Below the pieces are notes generated by a model that was not told where the DNA came from, ran no database searches, and was given only the letters and a program-made list of their open reading frames with translations. From positions 8,613,573 to 8,677,572 of the forward strand of contig CM017568.1 in the NCBI GenBank assembly GCA_007844125.1: a stretch of 64,000 bases of DNA. Reading direction: 5' to 3'. Positions within the stretch are counted from its first letter, which is position 1. Each line of letters opens with the position of its first letter. This DNA comes from Sinonovacula constricta. Lineage: Eukaryota; Mollusca; Bivalvia; Cardiida; Solecurtidae. Position numbers and translations under genes: made by a program. Shown here in pieces: positions 1 to 12,165 of this stretch.

Positions 1-620
1 GGAGCGCTCCAACCTCGCACTTCCTGAAGGTTTTTCTAGCAAACAAACAGTGTAAATAATAACATCCCGTGAAAGTGAAACAACTAACAGTAAGCACCTG
101 CATCGGGAGTTACAACAGATACATTAAACTTGTATACATACATTACAACTAGCAACAAAATAAACTATAAACAAATGTACAGTATGTACAGTAGATAAAA
201 GCTTCGGCAACGTAAAAATAAAAATTCCAAACGACAGATAAGTTTGAAATAAAACAGCCCAAGCGCTAATATATTATAAGATATTATAAGAACAAATAAA
301 ACAGCCCAAGCGCTAATATATTATAAGATATTAAAAGAACAAATAAAACAGCTTAAGCGCTGATATATTATAAGATATTATAAGAACAAATAAAACAGCC
401 CAAGCGCTGATATATTATAAGATATTATAAGAACAAATAAAACAGCCCAAGCGCTGATATATTATAAGATATTATAAGAACAAATAAAACAGCCCAAGCG
501 CTGATATGACTTATCACAGATGTGTTCTTACTTTTACATTCGGCTTGCATATGAATACCTTTGTCCTGTGCCTTTACAAATGTTGGTATATGTTGCAATG
601 TTCAAAGGACTTAATTTAAT
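1..620. repeat. Dispersed repeat fragments, copy 1 (rearranged)
   Basis: Bases 1-55 (tract with CCAACCTCGCACTTCCTG) and the CCCAAGCGCTGATAT blocks match the middle of a dispersed repeat seen more completely near 0.7, 13.5, 20.5 and 41.7 kb. From about 505 to 620 the sequence instead matches the beginning of that repeat in the opposite orientation (TTGGTATATGTTGCAATG). The copy is therefore broken and rearranged. No coding content is seen. Confidence 0.6.
247..510. repeat. 47-bp tandem repeat, about 5.5 copies
   Basis: The word ACAGCCCAAGCGCT (or a one- to two-base variant) recurs at 254, 301, 348, 395, 442 and 489, giving an exact 47-bp period. The unit derives from the AAGCGCTGA segment of the surrounding dispersed repeat plus an AT-rich linker, so it looks like a local amplification inside one repeat copy. 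Confidence 0.9.
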
Positions 621-689
621 TCATGATAACAACAATGTTACATGTGCAGTGTGGAAGTCGTAAACAATGTGATTGTGCATGTTATCTAT

Positions 690-1250
690 ATTGTTATTTA
701 AATCTTCCTATAATGGTTCTTTCCTTTGACAGGCATTGGACTTTGGTTCCTCATTTCCATCTTCAAACGAACAGGATGCTACAACCATTCACACTTCTCT
801 GGTCATTTTTTCTTGATTCAAAAAGTTAATTTCAATTACAATCAACGATTTTGTGTAGTTCTTCTAATAGAAATAATACTTCTTTCTCTCCTAAATACTA
901 TGTGGGTATCAGTTTTCAATGACGTCACCTCTTTCGTTATATCAAAGAAAACGTTAGGGCCTGGACATTTATTAGTAAAATATGTTCTTTTCTTTTCATT
1001 GCGTGCATTTGAGAAACTCTGCGGCTAGTGCGAGATAAGAGCTCTGTAAAAACAGTTTAAGCACTCCAGTCGGACCATAATGCCGACTGACCGTTCCGAG
1101 GCGCTAACCGTAAGGTTTGCTCATTTTTAAATGAGTCATCTCAGTCTTACTTTTTCATTTGACTTGCATATGAATGCCTTCGTCCTGTGTCTTTACCAAT
1201 GTTGGTATATGTTGCAATGCTCATAGGACTTTGTCATATATTCTTACTGA
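690..1250 (-). repeat. Dispersed repeat family, copy 2 (near full length)
   Basis: On the minus strand this stretch aligns by eye with 13533-14085. Shared landmarks in order are the GCATTGCAACATATACCAA start, an internal CAGTCGG..CCGACTG inverted repeat, a segment with TTTACAGAGCTC, GTGACGTCATTGAAA, and an end with AGCATCCTGTTCGTTTGAAG. The short open frames at 623-829 and 726-1028 lie inside it and are not considered genes. Confidence 0.7.
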
Positions 1251-2291
1251 TGATAATATTAATTATCAGGTATTTGCCTTATTTATTTGTTCCCATTAAT
1301 ATCACACTAAATCGTATGTTAAAATGCATCCATTATTTATGTTTCTAAAGCTTTAATGCGTTTGCTGTTAACAACCATCCCTCTTTCGCGATTATACTAG
1401 CTACCAACAATGCGTGTTTAATAATATGTGTTTAACAGAAGCAACATGGAGGCGATCAAAACGTGGAAGCGCGCAGCCTAATTTACATCTGATGCAAATA
1501 AAAATCACAAAGGAAATCCTAATTACTTTTGTGTCACACTTTAAATACGTGATTTCTTATGTTAGAATAAAACTCAGCCATGAAATAATGCTAGGTTGGC
1601 CATGCGTTGTTGTCTATTTTACCATGGATGGACGGAAATATCTTGCGCGACGGTAGACGAGGAATCGTAGTATTGTGTTAAATATAAAAACTTTCCTCTA
1701 TATTTTAATATTATGGAAAGGTTTTAAGAGTTATCTTGTTTGAAACTTGTCAGCTAGGATAATATGCCTATAGTTAAAGGTAAATTAAAAAATACCTTAT
1801 TCTATAAAACATAATTTTACACTTTACAGTTAAGCTTCAAGATTAGAAAAAAATCAGTTTGTACTTAGAAAACATTTTAACTAAGATTGGATACAAACAT
1901 AAAAAAACAACAACAACACAATAATGGTTGATACATACATGTATTTGTACTATAAAACATAACGTTACAATATGCACTTAAAAAAAAAGATGTTTGAACT
2001 CTGTCTACATTTTTTACATTTAAGAATTTCAAATATTCATCGAAACAGTGTGGCTCTTTTTATTTGTTGCAATGTATTTTCTTTGACCCGATTGTAAAAG
2101 ACACTATTTATCGACAATTTCATATTGTTTTATATTACAAATACTGTGCAGCTTGTCCCGCTGGTATCAAGTTTGCATAGACAATAAGGTGCTGACAATG
2201 AAACAATCAAGGCCAGTCAATACCTAAGCAGTAAAAAAGCAGAGCAGCACTGTCCATGGAGAAAGCTTTAAAAAGTTTGACTGGTTACAGA
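1251..2291. other. Non-coding flank 3' of gene A
   Basis: AT-rich sequence downstream of gene A with no recognisable gene or repeat. A minus-strand AATAAA lies at 2301-2306, just inside the last exon; no second clear poly(A) signal was picked out further downstream. Confidence 0.5.
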
Positions 2292-2485
2292 TCAAAACAA
2301 TTTATTGCAGTGCCACAGGGTTCGAGAAAAGGCAATATCAGTACAGACAGGGCAACACTGTCCATCCGGATATGTCTGGAACTGAGGCTCACACCACGGT
2401 GCAGCGCATGATTGAATGATGCAGATGATGTTGGAGTTTCTGCACATGCAGTGCTCACATGGTCTGCTCGTGGGGACACTTTCTC
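2292..2485 (-). CDS. Gene A exon 6: rest of terminal VWC and C-terminus
   Basis: The acceptor CTTTTTCTAG is followed by GESVPTSRPCEHCMCRNSN, then IICIIQSCAAPWCEPQFQ and DGQCCPVC. The nucleotide sequence is very close to gene B exon 11. Near the end gene A carries two extra bases relative to B, so it reads DIAFSRTLWHCNKLF and stops at TGA, whereas B ends ADTPFPEPVAVE. The AATAAA that spans the stop codon in B is conserved here but out of frame. Confidence 0.85.
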
Positions 2486-5400
2486 CTAGAAAAAGACATT
2501 TTTACTGATAAGAATATCATTTAGTCTATACATATAGTTACAAAAGCTTGTGCAATAGAATAAATATATAACTCGTTGGGGGCATGCTATGAGAAGCCTC
2601 ATTCAAAACTGTGTCTAAATGTTAAGTTCTTTTTTTCAATCCCATTTGAATGAGTGCTACATAGTCAAAGGTTTCAGTTTCTGTGGAAAATCTGATGGGT
2701 CATAATAAAATAGATTGGGGGTAATGTTTACAGCTGTTTTGACATCTAGTATCAACATTAAAGATACTACCGTGTGCATGCTTCTCAACCTTGTAAGTAC
2801 TGATGACATACACTCTGGACAGTGACACGCATATAAAATAATGGTTTCTTAGTAACTACATTTCTCGCATACATGCATGTATCTACAAAAGTACACACCG
2901 TTAAAACGCTTAACTATTAACCACACATTCTAAAATTAGAAGTAGTGTTATAGATGACATTCGCGCATACTTAGTATTATCTATGTCTCTTGGTTGAAGT
3001 TTCAAAAGACTTTGTATCGAAAAAGCGTTATTGGCTTGAACAAGTTACAAAATAATGATCGTTAACTTATTTATGAATGCAAGCAAATTTGATGGACTTG
3101 AACAAAATTTGGTGCCTTCTGTGATCCATTTCAAGATACAATATGCACAAGCTATTCATCTTAATAAAAAATCAAAAGGTTAAAACCATCTTTGAGTTTG
3201 CATACACATTATTGAACTTTTATTCCTAGAACCGTTATTCGGAATATCATATTTCCTCCTTACCATTGTGGATGGGCTAAAATTAAGGTGATGAGGAATT
3301 AATTGTTACTATGCAATTTTTTTCATTCTTTTGTAATAACTGCTTGAATTAGTTCTACATTAAGTTTATTTGCCTTAAATTGGTTAAAACGTAAACATGT
3401 TTCGTGTATGATTGAGAAATAAATTTTATAATAAGAAAATAAATATTATATTTATAAAACTCTTTGATCAGCTTTCCCTGTGTTGTTCTATCACATATAA
3501 CTTTATTTCATTTTATATTTATGTGGACACCGACTAATTACTTCATACGAAAGTGGCTATTAAATGAAACCAAAGATGAGCATTGAAATATTAGGATTAC
3601 CATAAAACATGTATGAGAGAAATGTGTTAAATTGTTGTATATACTAGCCGATTTGTTATAAAATTCGTCCAGCTAATGTTAATCCCTCTATACTACCATT
3701 TTCCAGGCTAGAGCCGTACACAGGATTTTTCTTGGTTCAATGTGCTGTAAATAGTATGACATATGAACATACATCAAATGGCCGGTGGTAAGGACTCAAA
3801 CCCGGCAACACTCCTTTCCGCAATGATCAGTCTTCACCATTTCACCGGACTCTCTTTTAAAATAGTATTGTTCCTAAGATTAGTATCTTACCCTCTTGAT
3901 AGACTATGCCGTCCTGTTCACACGTCGGTTGAGGGTCAACTAGGATGGAAAATACATGGCCATTTGTAGAATACAATCTAACGTTTCTTAAACGACGTCA
4001 TCTTGAATATATTATGAAACATACGAACAAGCCAAATAACAGCATTAATTAAAAGTATATGTTTTAGCTTGTTTTCTTGTGTTTTTGAAGACGCAGTAAA
4101 GGGGAATACAGTCCACTAAGTCACAATCAGTTGGGGCTGCAAGGCACATCCATATTTCATAGGTATCATATGAAAATATGACCTATGATACTTTAAGCTG
4201 ACATTGTAAGTTAAAATTTGTTTTAGCACCAGATATAGGTACACGTTGATAACACAATCGTTAAAAACTCACATTATGTAATCACAGGCGGGAGTCTTAA
4301 GACAACTTACTCTGTCGAGTTTTAGAAAAACTTTACAGATATTTTGTTATCAATATTGCCTTTAATCGTATGCGGCAAATTGTTCTTGGAATTTAGCTAA
4401 ATGACAAGATAAATGTACACCTGTATATAAAGCGTATATTTGACGTTGGTCTCTATAGAGTCGAAAACATCGAATCCCGGTTTAGTTTATCCTCAATATG
4501 TTGTCTACTGCGTTTTGCATCTTGTTCGAAACAACCATAACAAGATCCCATCGAGTGATAAGGTAGGTTATGCGTGACCATTTCATGTGTGCATTCTTTA
4601 TATTTCAATTATAATAAAGTACTTTATGTTCACTATTTATTCATACAAGCGTCAAAGGATTTTGTCCTTCCCAACAGATCCTAACAATCAGTAAGTAAAG
4701 TTTGTTTCGTACTGATTCCATAAATGACTTTATCAGTTTCAGGACAGATCTTATCTGATTTGGACTGATCCTATTTTCTTCTGCCTGTTGTTTGTATGTT
4801 GTATTTGCTGTTTTATGACGCATCGGGTATAGTTGCTATGTATATTCTTATGTATAGCTTATTGCAGGATTGAGTATTAGTAGACTATCATAATAATTTG
4901 TCAAACTTGTGGCTAGTATATATGAAATGACAAATATATGGCAACGAAGATTAGCATACGACAAATTCTCCCGGTACATGACGCTCTGCCCCTATAACAT
5001 CTGCACGTGTTGCACTCGTAGGTGAATGTTTCTCCATCCTGGAATGTCTCACCCCTGTGTGAGCATATTCTGGGCGCTGTAAAGGGAAACATAGCAATGA
5101 AGCTGAAGTTCTCAGTACTTTTATCAACACAGTAGTAAATGCAACCTGTGTTCAGAATATCTTCAAGTTAAGTTCATTGGTTTGTTTCTGTGTTGTTCTT
5201 TGTTTGTTTCGTTTGGTCAGTCGGCCCATCAACCCTTTTGATGTCATCAAGGAACATTTTATTCTTGAAAAAAAATACAATTAACGATAAAGGTATGCGA
5301 GCAAAAGCTGTTATATCCGCCTAAATGACATTAAAATGCGTGTAATTTAATTGAAAATCTAGAAACATTCAACTAATACAACAACAATTGATCCAATGTC

Positions 5401-6905
5401 TTAAATATATCTTCTTTTACAATTATTTACATCTGGCATGTCACTCACTTGCCCAATGTCAATACATTAGAATAAATTAGTGGATAATTTTGGAATAATT
5501 TAGCTAACAAGTATTTTATTGATAAACCGCTGTCTTCTGTCGGCCCTTTATTACAAGTTGAAAACTATTTTTGTATATTGCCATTTTGAGACACATGTAA
5601 GTATGTCGAGTTATACATAAACAGCTAGAGACAGACGCTTTTGTCTTTTTACGACAGTCTGGAACATGTATCTGTACCATAATATGTCATTAACGCGAAT
5701 GTCCAAGCTGTACCAAAATTTAAATGAATTTAATCGAAACAATATTATTACTGATTTAAATAGTATGACTTTTATCCCTTTTAACTACATCTTTGAAGAC
5801 TCTGAAGAATTTAAATACTTGTATCACAAACGCTTAGCACAGAAATTGAAAACAAACCATAAACAGAACATAATAAACCCATAACTATATCTTTTCACCC
5901 TTGACTTAAAATACTGGTGTCATTTCAGTTGCTATCATCGCTATGCAAATTTTCATTATGCCATCATAATACATTTTCACTACGCCATCTTTATTCATGT
6001 TCGTTATGCCATCTTAATACAGTTGATTATGCCATCGTTAAACATTTTGATTTTGTCATCCTTATGCATTTTCATTATGCCATGCTTGTACATTTTAATT
6101 ATGCAATATTTATACCGTTTCATTAAAAATTCAGATATACGTGTGATTTGGGTGCCGATAAAATGTTTTCCCTTCAATAGAAAAGTAAGGCAGATGAAAA
6201 AATGTTGAGTTCGCTAAAACAACATGCAATAGCTTTCTGACAAAATACTCCACCGAGTAACATCATAATGACACACCTCTTGATGAACAAGTAATAGAAT
6301 AAAATGTATAATTTTTACCCCATTAACCTATGTTTTGAATTGCAAAAAAAAAAAAAACCCAGCGGACAGCTTTATGGTGTATTAACAACCGAATACATGT
6401 GTTACAGTATTTCAGAAATATCTGTCCGTCTTAATTAACTATGCCACTGTATGCGCACGCCCTGTGAGCATGAAACACACAAAAGAAAATGTAAGAAAAG
6501 AATTGGCTATCATTCTAAAATTATTGTGTCTTGATGCTAACAGTAACACCGGAAGAATTAAAAAAGCTGGTCCTATATCAAGTATTTCATCAACTTTTTG
6601 AGATTTCGTAACAATTGGAATGTTCCAAATGAAATTCTGATCCCTAAATCCCAGTAACAAAACTATTCCAAGTTCTAGAAAGCATACGGTCATACATTAA
6701 TGTGCTGAAACTTTTAAACGGAGCTTCACAAATAATCGGCACAGCATTTAGCTGACTATATATGAGTTGTCGATAAAGTTTGTAACTTGTTACCGATTAT
6801 GTTTTGCTTTGAAGACTAGATAGCAAGAAAATATAGTGTAGTGGGTAAACGTGTCGAAAAGTGGCGATGATGATGATGATGATGATGATGATATGATGAT
6901 GCATA

Positions 6906-6945
<40 letters not shown>

Positions 6946-8833
6946 GCGGTAAATATTATGTCTCTTAATCGGTTTTAGGGGGCATACATGAGGCATCTTG
7001 GCATATACAGCTCCCCGTCGTTGTGAGTCATATTCGTCGCAATTACCGCTCAAGGGGGAGTTTTATCTGACGGGAGCTATATACGGCGTTACACACCTCA
7101 TTTTATTTGACTTTGAGACAAACCGAAAACAAATCGTCATGGTCGCCTTTCGATCCTAACGTTATTTTCCAACCTATAACGCTTGTCTTATTCTTTAGTT
7201 TATAAGTTTTAGTCCTGTTATTACTTTAATGATTATAATGACAAAGTAAAATGTCACTTTTAACACCATTTACATGTATATCATAGAAAGATTGGGTTAC
7301 ATGAAGGATGAATATTTCTTATTTTGAAATATATACATGTCTATGTATTGTACAATCGTGTAGTATTCATAAAAATGTATACAATTCAAGCACAATGAAA
7401 AGTTTTAGCCAAAAAATGTACATGGGCATTGTACATTGAATATGAAAATGAATTTACTCACGGTTTACACAGATGGGGCAACATTGTCCAGGGGGTGTCA
7501 GAGTGATGAGGCAATTGGGAAAAGCACACAAGACGTTTGCACAAGCTAAAAATAAGAAATCGCAATACGCTTTGAACAAGTGTATCTTTCATGTATATGT
7601 AATAACTTCAAGTAAAGTTCAGAGAATGGAAAGCTGGGAGTTAGCGAGGGAAAGTTATCAGGTCTTTTACACATGTCATGAGGCTGATACCCGGCCGATC
7701 AATTAAAATAACTATTTTTTGCTGCTTAAGTGCAAGAAAACGGAGCTTTATCCTTGTGACATTGTAATGATTAGGTCCGGGTTGAGCCTATATAATGTTG
7801 CCTTCACTGTGTATGCCGTGAACCCTTACCATAATACCATAGCAGCCATGGTATCGTTACACCGGACCAACCAGTCGTCGAATCACTCATATATTTGCTT
7901 GAGCGTAAGCAAGGAAGCTATACCACTACCATTTTAACGGTTTTGCTACATGTATTGCGCAGCACTTGTTCGAACACGGGGTCTCTAGTACCTAGATCCG
8001 ACGCTCTTCCGATTTCGCTACCACGTCTAGCACAACTATGAAGTTTACACAATGGTTCAGTCATAAATGGTATCGTCATAACCACATAAATATAAATCTA
8101 TAAAATCCCTTAAATAATTGAATAATGTTTTGGCTGTTGCATTTGTTCATTAATTTAAAATACAGTATTTCTATAACCATTGTTTGCCCCGCCCATTTAG
8201 AACAGCTGCTCTTGCAGTCTTTATGTGTATTTGACTGCTCTTTTCTGAAACGTTGCTTAAGCGATGAGCTCATTATATGTAAATAATATTTGATAACGCA
8301 ATTTGATATCATTTGTATCATTTGTATTTTCCGAATGAAAACAACATACCTGGTCCAGGAAGACATCTCGGACAACATTCTCCAGGAAATGTTATCCTTT
8401 GTGATTCTGGGCAGTTCGGAATCGCACAAAGCACCAAGGCACAATTCGGACCTAGATTCAAGGATAAACAAATATGTGGCCAGTTTCCAGTCGCGTTACG
8501 ATCATCATAAGCAACATAACAAAAATACCAAGTTACCCCTTCTTCATCTCCTCCTTATTTTATAACTTACAACGACTGTAGCCACTACCATTGTTATCGT
8601 AATTAGTAACCCGACAAGGATAAATAATCTTTAAACGACTATTACATCTCTCCATTATCAGTATACACTGTATGATTAATTATAAAACATATACAGGGCC
8701 AAATGAAATTAGGATCCTCACCTGTCGGAGGAAGCTCCAGTAAAAGAAATTGGGGTGACCAGGGTCTTCGAGCTAACTGAGCCATGACAACCGGGAAAAG
8801 GGCCATAACGACAGTAATTAACAACAGCTTCAT
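2292..8833 (-). CDS. Gene A: secreted VWC/pacifastin-like modular protein (6 coding exons)
   Basis: Coding exons on the minus strand are 8722-8833, 8350-8451, 7462-7545, 4960-5076, 3892-3939 and 2292-2485. Joined, they give 657 nt, 218 aa plus stop, with every junction in phase 1 and GT..AG borders. Predicted layout: signal peptide 1-18 (MKLLLITVVMALFPVVMA), short linker, SD2a module about 38-71, SD2b about 72-99, SD1/pacifastin-like module about 100-138, then a full VWC about 139-206 and a short tail. It is paralogous exon for exon to gene B on the plus strand but lacks the duplicated SD2 pair and two SD1 copies. A ruined SD2c exon sits in intron 4 (4085-4136). Secretion is predicted from sequence. 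Function is inferred only: VWC modules bind BMP-type ligands or matrix, and pacifastins inhibit serine proteases. The start rests on the ATG and signal peptide shared with gene B. Confidence 0.82.
2486..3891 (-). other. Gene A intron 5
   Basis: A 1.4-kb AT-rich intron between two well-supported exons. No gene, RNA or repeat was recognised in it. Confidence 0.6.
3892..3939 (-). CDS. Gene A exon 5: first part of terminal VWC
   Basis: A 48-nt symmetric exon (acceptor CATCCTAG, donor GTAAGA) encoding DPQPTCEQDGIVYQEG. It is identical in length to gene B exon 10 (DPRPTCEKEGRVFRDG) and forms the opening C..G.VY..G of the terminal VWC. Confidence 0.85.
4085..4136 (-). pseudogene. Ruined SD2c exon in gene A (homologue of gene B exon 9)
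   Basis: After the acceptor CCTTGCAG the minus strand reads PPTDCDLVDCIPLYC, matching PPTDCDQIDCAPLDC of gene B exon 9. Homology then stops. The PGQCCPVC half and the donor are absent, and the frame runs into TAA about 16 codons later. Because neighbouring exons are symmetric phase 1, skipping this exon keeps the reading frame. Confidence 0.7.
4960..5076 (-). CDS. Gene A exon 4: SD1/pacifastin-like module
   Basis: A 117-nt symmetric exon (acceptor CCCTTTACAG, donor GTATGC). It encodes PRICSHRGETFQDGETF then TYECNTCRCYRGRASCTGRIC. The spacing is C-x16-C-N-T-C-x-C-x2-G-x3-C-T-x3-C. From the second Cys on, this is the pacifastin signature; it is also compatible with the first half of a VWC. The pacifastin P1 position would be Gly (C-T-G-R). 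It is homologous to exons 6-8 of gene B. Confidence 0.85.
5077..7461 (-). other. Gene A intron 3
   Basis: A 2.4-kb intron holding a GAT/AAT microsatellite (6866-6945) and otherwise nothing recognised. I looked for additional SD1 or SD2 exons comparable to the extra ones in gene B and found none. The short frames at 5917-6208 and 6439-6693 look like chance. Confidence 0.6.
6866..6945. repeat. (GAT)n(AAT)n microsatellite
   Basis: About nine GAT units followed by about fourteen AAT units, in intron 3 of gene A. The Tyr/Ser-run minus-strand frame crossing it is an artefact. Confidence 0.95.
7462..7545 (-). CDS. Gene A exon 3: SD2b half-VWC module
   Basis: An 84-nt symmetric exon (acceptor TTATTTTTAG, donor GTGAGT). 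It encodes ACANVLCAFPNCLITLT followed by PPGQCCPICVN. It matches exons 3 and 5 of gene B, including the PPGQCCP core. Confidence 0.85.
7771..8033 (-). mobile_element. tRNA-derived SINE in intron 2 of gene A
   Basis: Read on the minus strand, the head contains GGTAGCG..GAGCGTCGG and a degenerate B-box region (GTGTTCGAAC). The body has TGGTAGTGGTATAGCT, GGTCCGGTGT and GGGTTCACGGCATACACAGTGAAGGC. The same body motifs occur in the element at 11932-12165. Strongly diverged; limits are approximate. Confidence 0.6.
8350..8451 (-). CDS. Gene A exon 2: SD2a half-VWC module
   Basis: A 102-nt symmetric phase-1 exon between acceptor GAATCTAG and donor GTATGT. It encodes PNCALVLCAIPNCPESQR followed by ITFPGECCPRCLPGPG. 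The C..C...C...CCxxC pattern is the second half of a VWC domain. It is homologous to exons 2 and 4 of gene B. Confidence 0.85.
8722..8833 (-). CDS. Gene A exon 1: signal peptide
   Basis: The exon starts with ATG and encodes a hydrophobic leader ending VVMA before QLARR, a good signal-peptidase site after residue 18. It continues to CCGACAG and the donor GTGAGG, ending in phase 1. The leader is closely similar to exon 1 of gene B (both have an MA or SA cleavage site followed by QLA). Confidence 0.85.
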
Positions 8834-8844
8834 CTTGTGTCACT
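8834..8844 (-). other. Gene A 5' leader next to an upstream-intron acceptor
   Basis: On the minus strand, TGATTTTCAG is followed by exactly 11 nt and then the ATG. This looks like a splice acceptor, so the transcript probably has an upstream non-coding exon. Gene B has the same arrangement with the same 11-nt distance. The upstream exon itself was not located. Confidence 0.5.
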
Positions 8845-8873
8845 CTGAAAATCAAAGCCTCAATGTATTATTT

Positions 8874-8875
<2 letters not shown>

Positions 8876-8952
<77 letters not shown>

Positions 8953-8976
8953 ATATATATATACTATATATATATG
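8876..8976. repeat. (TA)n microsatellite
   Basis: About 100 bp of almost uninterrupted TA, just upstream of gene A exon 1 in its putative 5' intron. Confidence 0.95.
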
Positions 8977-10025
8977 GTGGTCTATTATCCTTTTAGGTCT
9001 TGCAGTGACCAAATAATAGCTGGACGAATGGACGAATGCGTGTATTACGTCAGAATGTTTTGAAATACAAGGGGCGTCAAAACTTCCGAATGGATTTTAT
9101 ATACTCGTAAGAACTGGAATATCTGAGATATTTTACTAAGCAAACCGCCACATCACAAAGTACAAGCGTCCGAACGAAGATGAGAACTCAATCAGTAAAA
9201 TCTTCTCGACTGTTGCTACTTAAAGTAAAGTGGTTTAATAAAACTATTGAGTTTTTGAGTTTGTATTGTTCTGTAGTTCTTAAGCAATGTCAATGATATT
9301 TACCGAGTAAACTATTGTTTTCCCGATATGTGTAGATTAGTGTGACATACTCAATGTCACAGCAATAAAATACACTCTAGAGGCTCAAAGCATTTACACA
9401 ACGATCGATTCCATGACTTTATGTAGGCTTTGTCAGACCAATTAATAGGTCGGTCGGTCAACACAGAATAAAACTACTTTTGAAAGGAAGTTTGCGAAAA
9501 GTCAAAATTCAGGTTTGCGTTTCATTAATTATGATTGCAGAATGTAAGAAATTTACATGAACTTTGATTTGCTAGATACCAGCACTTTCAATTGAGAAGC
9601 TTGATTTAAAGTGTCAGTATTCTCCTATTGCATGTTTTTGATGTCGTGGCGACTAATTTACTATTGTTAAATAAATTACGCAGTTAATTTTAAGGAAATC
9701 GATTACACCTGGGTAATTAAAAAAACAAAAAACAAAAAAACAACAACAAAAAAAAAACACAAACAAACAAACGATTAACAAACAGAAAACAATGCAAGAT
9801 CCATTTTAAGTTTAGCCTATTTTTTTAAATAAGGAAAGGAATGTAGCATGATTTGTAGTCGAAATGGCCTTTGTTTTGTTCGACAAAAAAATTCTTCAAT
9901 ATGTCGAAAGAGATTCTAGCGCAATCTAATCGACGAAACTTTTTCTCTAAAATATGAGGCATTGTTGTGCTGGTTTTTCAAAAAAGTGAATGCTAAATTA
10001 TAATCAAAGAACTACAGCTGTAATG

Positions 10026-10655
<630 letters not shown>

Positions 10656-11931
10656 TTCAATACTTAATTTATAATCAATAATAATAAATAACTAAAACAA
10701 CAGACCATTCCTATACTTTTAACGCATTCCGCAATGGGCGCCGCGTCTCAACGCGGACGGACTGACACTTATTTAAGTAATGCTTAAATCGCAAAGTAAA
10801 AAGTTGGCCTACCTGTACTTTTATGTTCAGACGTATCCACTTTCGGCAACAGTTATAGCAATAAAAGAATTATACACTTATACTTGGTGTTTTGTTATCA
10901 TGGTGTTTTTAAAAATGTGGCCTGACAATAATGGTTAATAAATTGTACTTGATGTTGCTGGTTTTTCGGTCATCAACCCTCGCAGTCATCACGAGGTGCC
11001 GCATAAAGAATATACAATGAGAAAATAACCTGGCGCGTATTTCCTTTATGACGAACATATATTACACTTCAGAGAAATGTATTTAAATGAAATGCAAATG
11101 GTATTCAAACAGAAAGAAAACAACATTTTACGAAGAAACTTATAAGGACTATCGGATAAACCCGATATCAAAAGTATCCTTATATGAAAAGTATTTTAAT
11201 ATTTGTGCTAGTATTTGGTTGTTAACCTATGTTTTCCGGTGTTGAAAACAAAATAACAAATATGATATGTTATAATTATTATAAGTTATAATATAATTAT
11301 TTACATAAATCTCATAAAGAGCAGGAATTGGTTTAAATATAGTGTTGAATAGAATACTGCATCGTTGCTATGTATCGAATGTTTCGGTGCATTGCGATGA
11401 ATTATTACAGCTCTCTGTGCGTATAATGCTAAACCAACATTTTGTTTCTGTATATCTTAAATACTGACTATCACAACAAAAGAAGATCACACCTTCACTG
11501 TCGAACCGCCTCGATTGATTATTAACAACTGCTCTAGTGGTTGTTTCGTGGATAACGGGAGAAATGCCAGAAAAGTGTGTCAAATGCTTAAAAAGGTAAC
11601 CAATTCACAACACAGTGACACTGTGTTGTACATTTGTTCGTGAAAAAAGCAAAGCAGTTACATGTCATTAATAAAAACCACCACGCCAACTGATTTTTAT
11701 AGATTTAGGTTGCCTACATAAGAAACACATTTAAATTGAAATATGATACAGCAATCATTTTAATCAGTTTACATATAAACGATAGCTGACCAACCAATAC
11801 ACAGTCTCAGACTTATTTCGCTTTCATTCACGTTTCGTTTCGTAGCTTAGTATTACATGTATTATATTAAAAATACTACATTTTGCTTACTTCGTTAAGG
11901 TTTTCTTTTATTCTTTTTTATTTTCTATTAA

Positions 11932-12165
11932 AAATCGGTAGAGCGTCGGCTCCAGGTACGGGAGGCCCCGGGTTCGATCCCGGGCCGAGACATACCAAAG
12001 TCGTTAAAAATGGTAGTGGTATAGCTCTCTTGCTCTCAAGCAAATACATATATACGTGTAGTTTCACAACAGGTAGGACCGGTGTCAGGATAATATGACT
12101 AGTGTGGTATCAAGTTAGGTGTTCACGGCATGCACATGCACAGTGAAGGCATCACTGTATCTGTT
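11932..12165 (+). mobile_element. tRNA-derived SINE copy
   Basis: It begins within a tRNA-like head (CGGTAGAGCGTCGGCT) and has a good B box (GGGTTCGATCCC). It then shares AATGGTAGTGGTATAGCT, GACCGGTGTCAG and GTTCACGGCAT..CACAGTGAAGGCAT with the SINE at 7771-8033. The 5' end seems truncated, and no target duplication was found. Confidence 0.7.

Noticed and set aside
2285..2479. 64-codon minus frame MSPRADHVS
   Set aside because: A shadow of gene A exon 6, which is in another frame and is supported by homology to gene B.
4155..4190. Hairpin TCATAGGT ... ACCTATGA
   Set aside because: A short AT-rich inverted repeat in an intron, expected by chance in such sequence.
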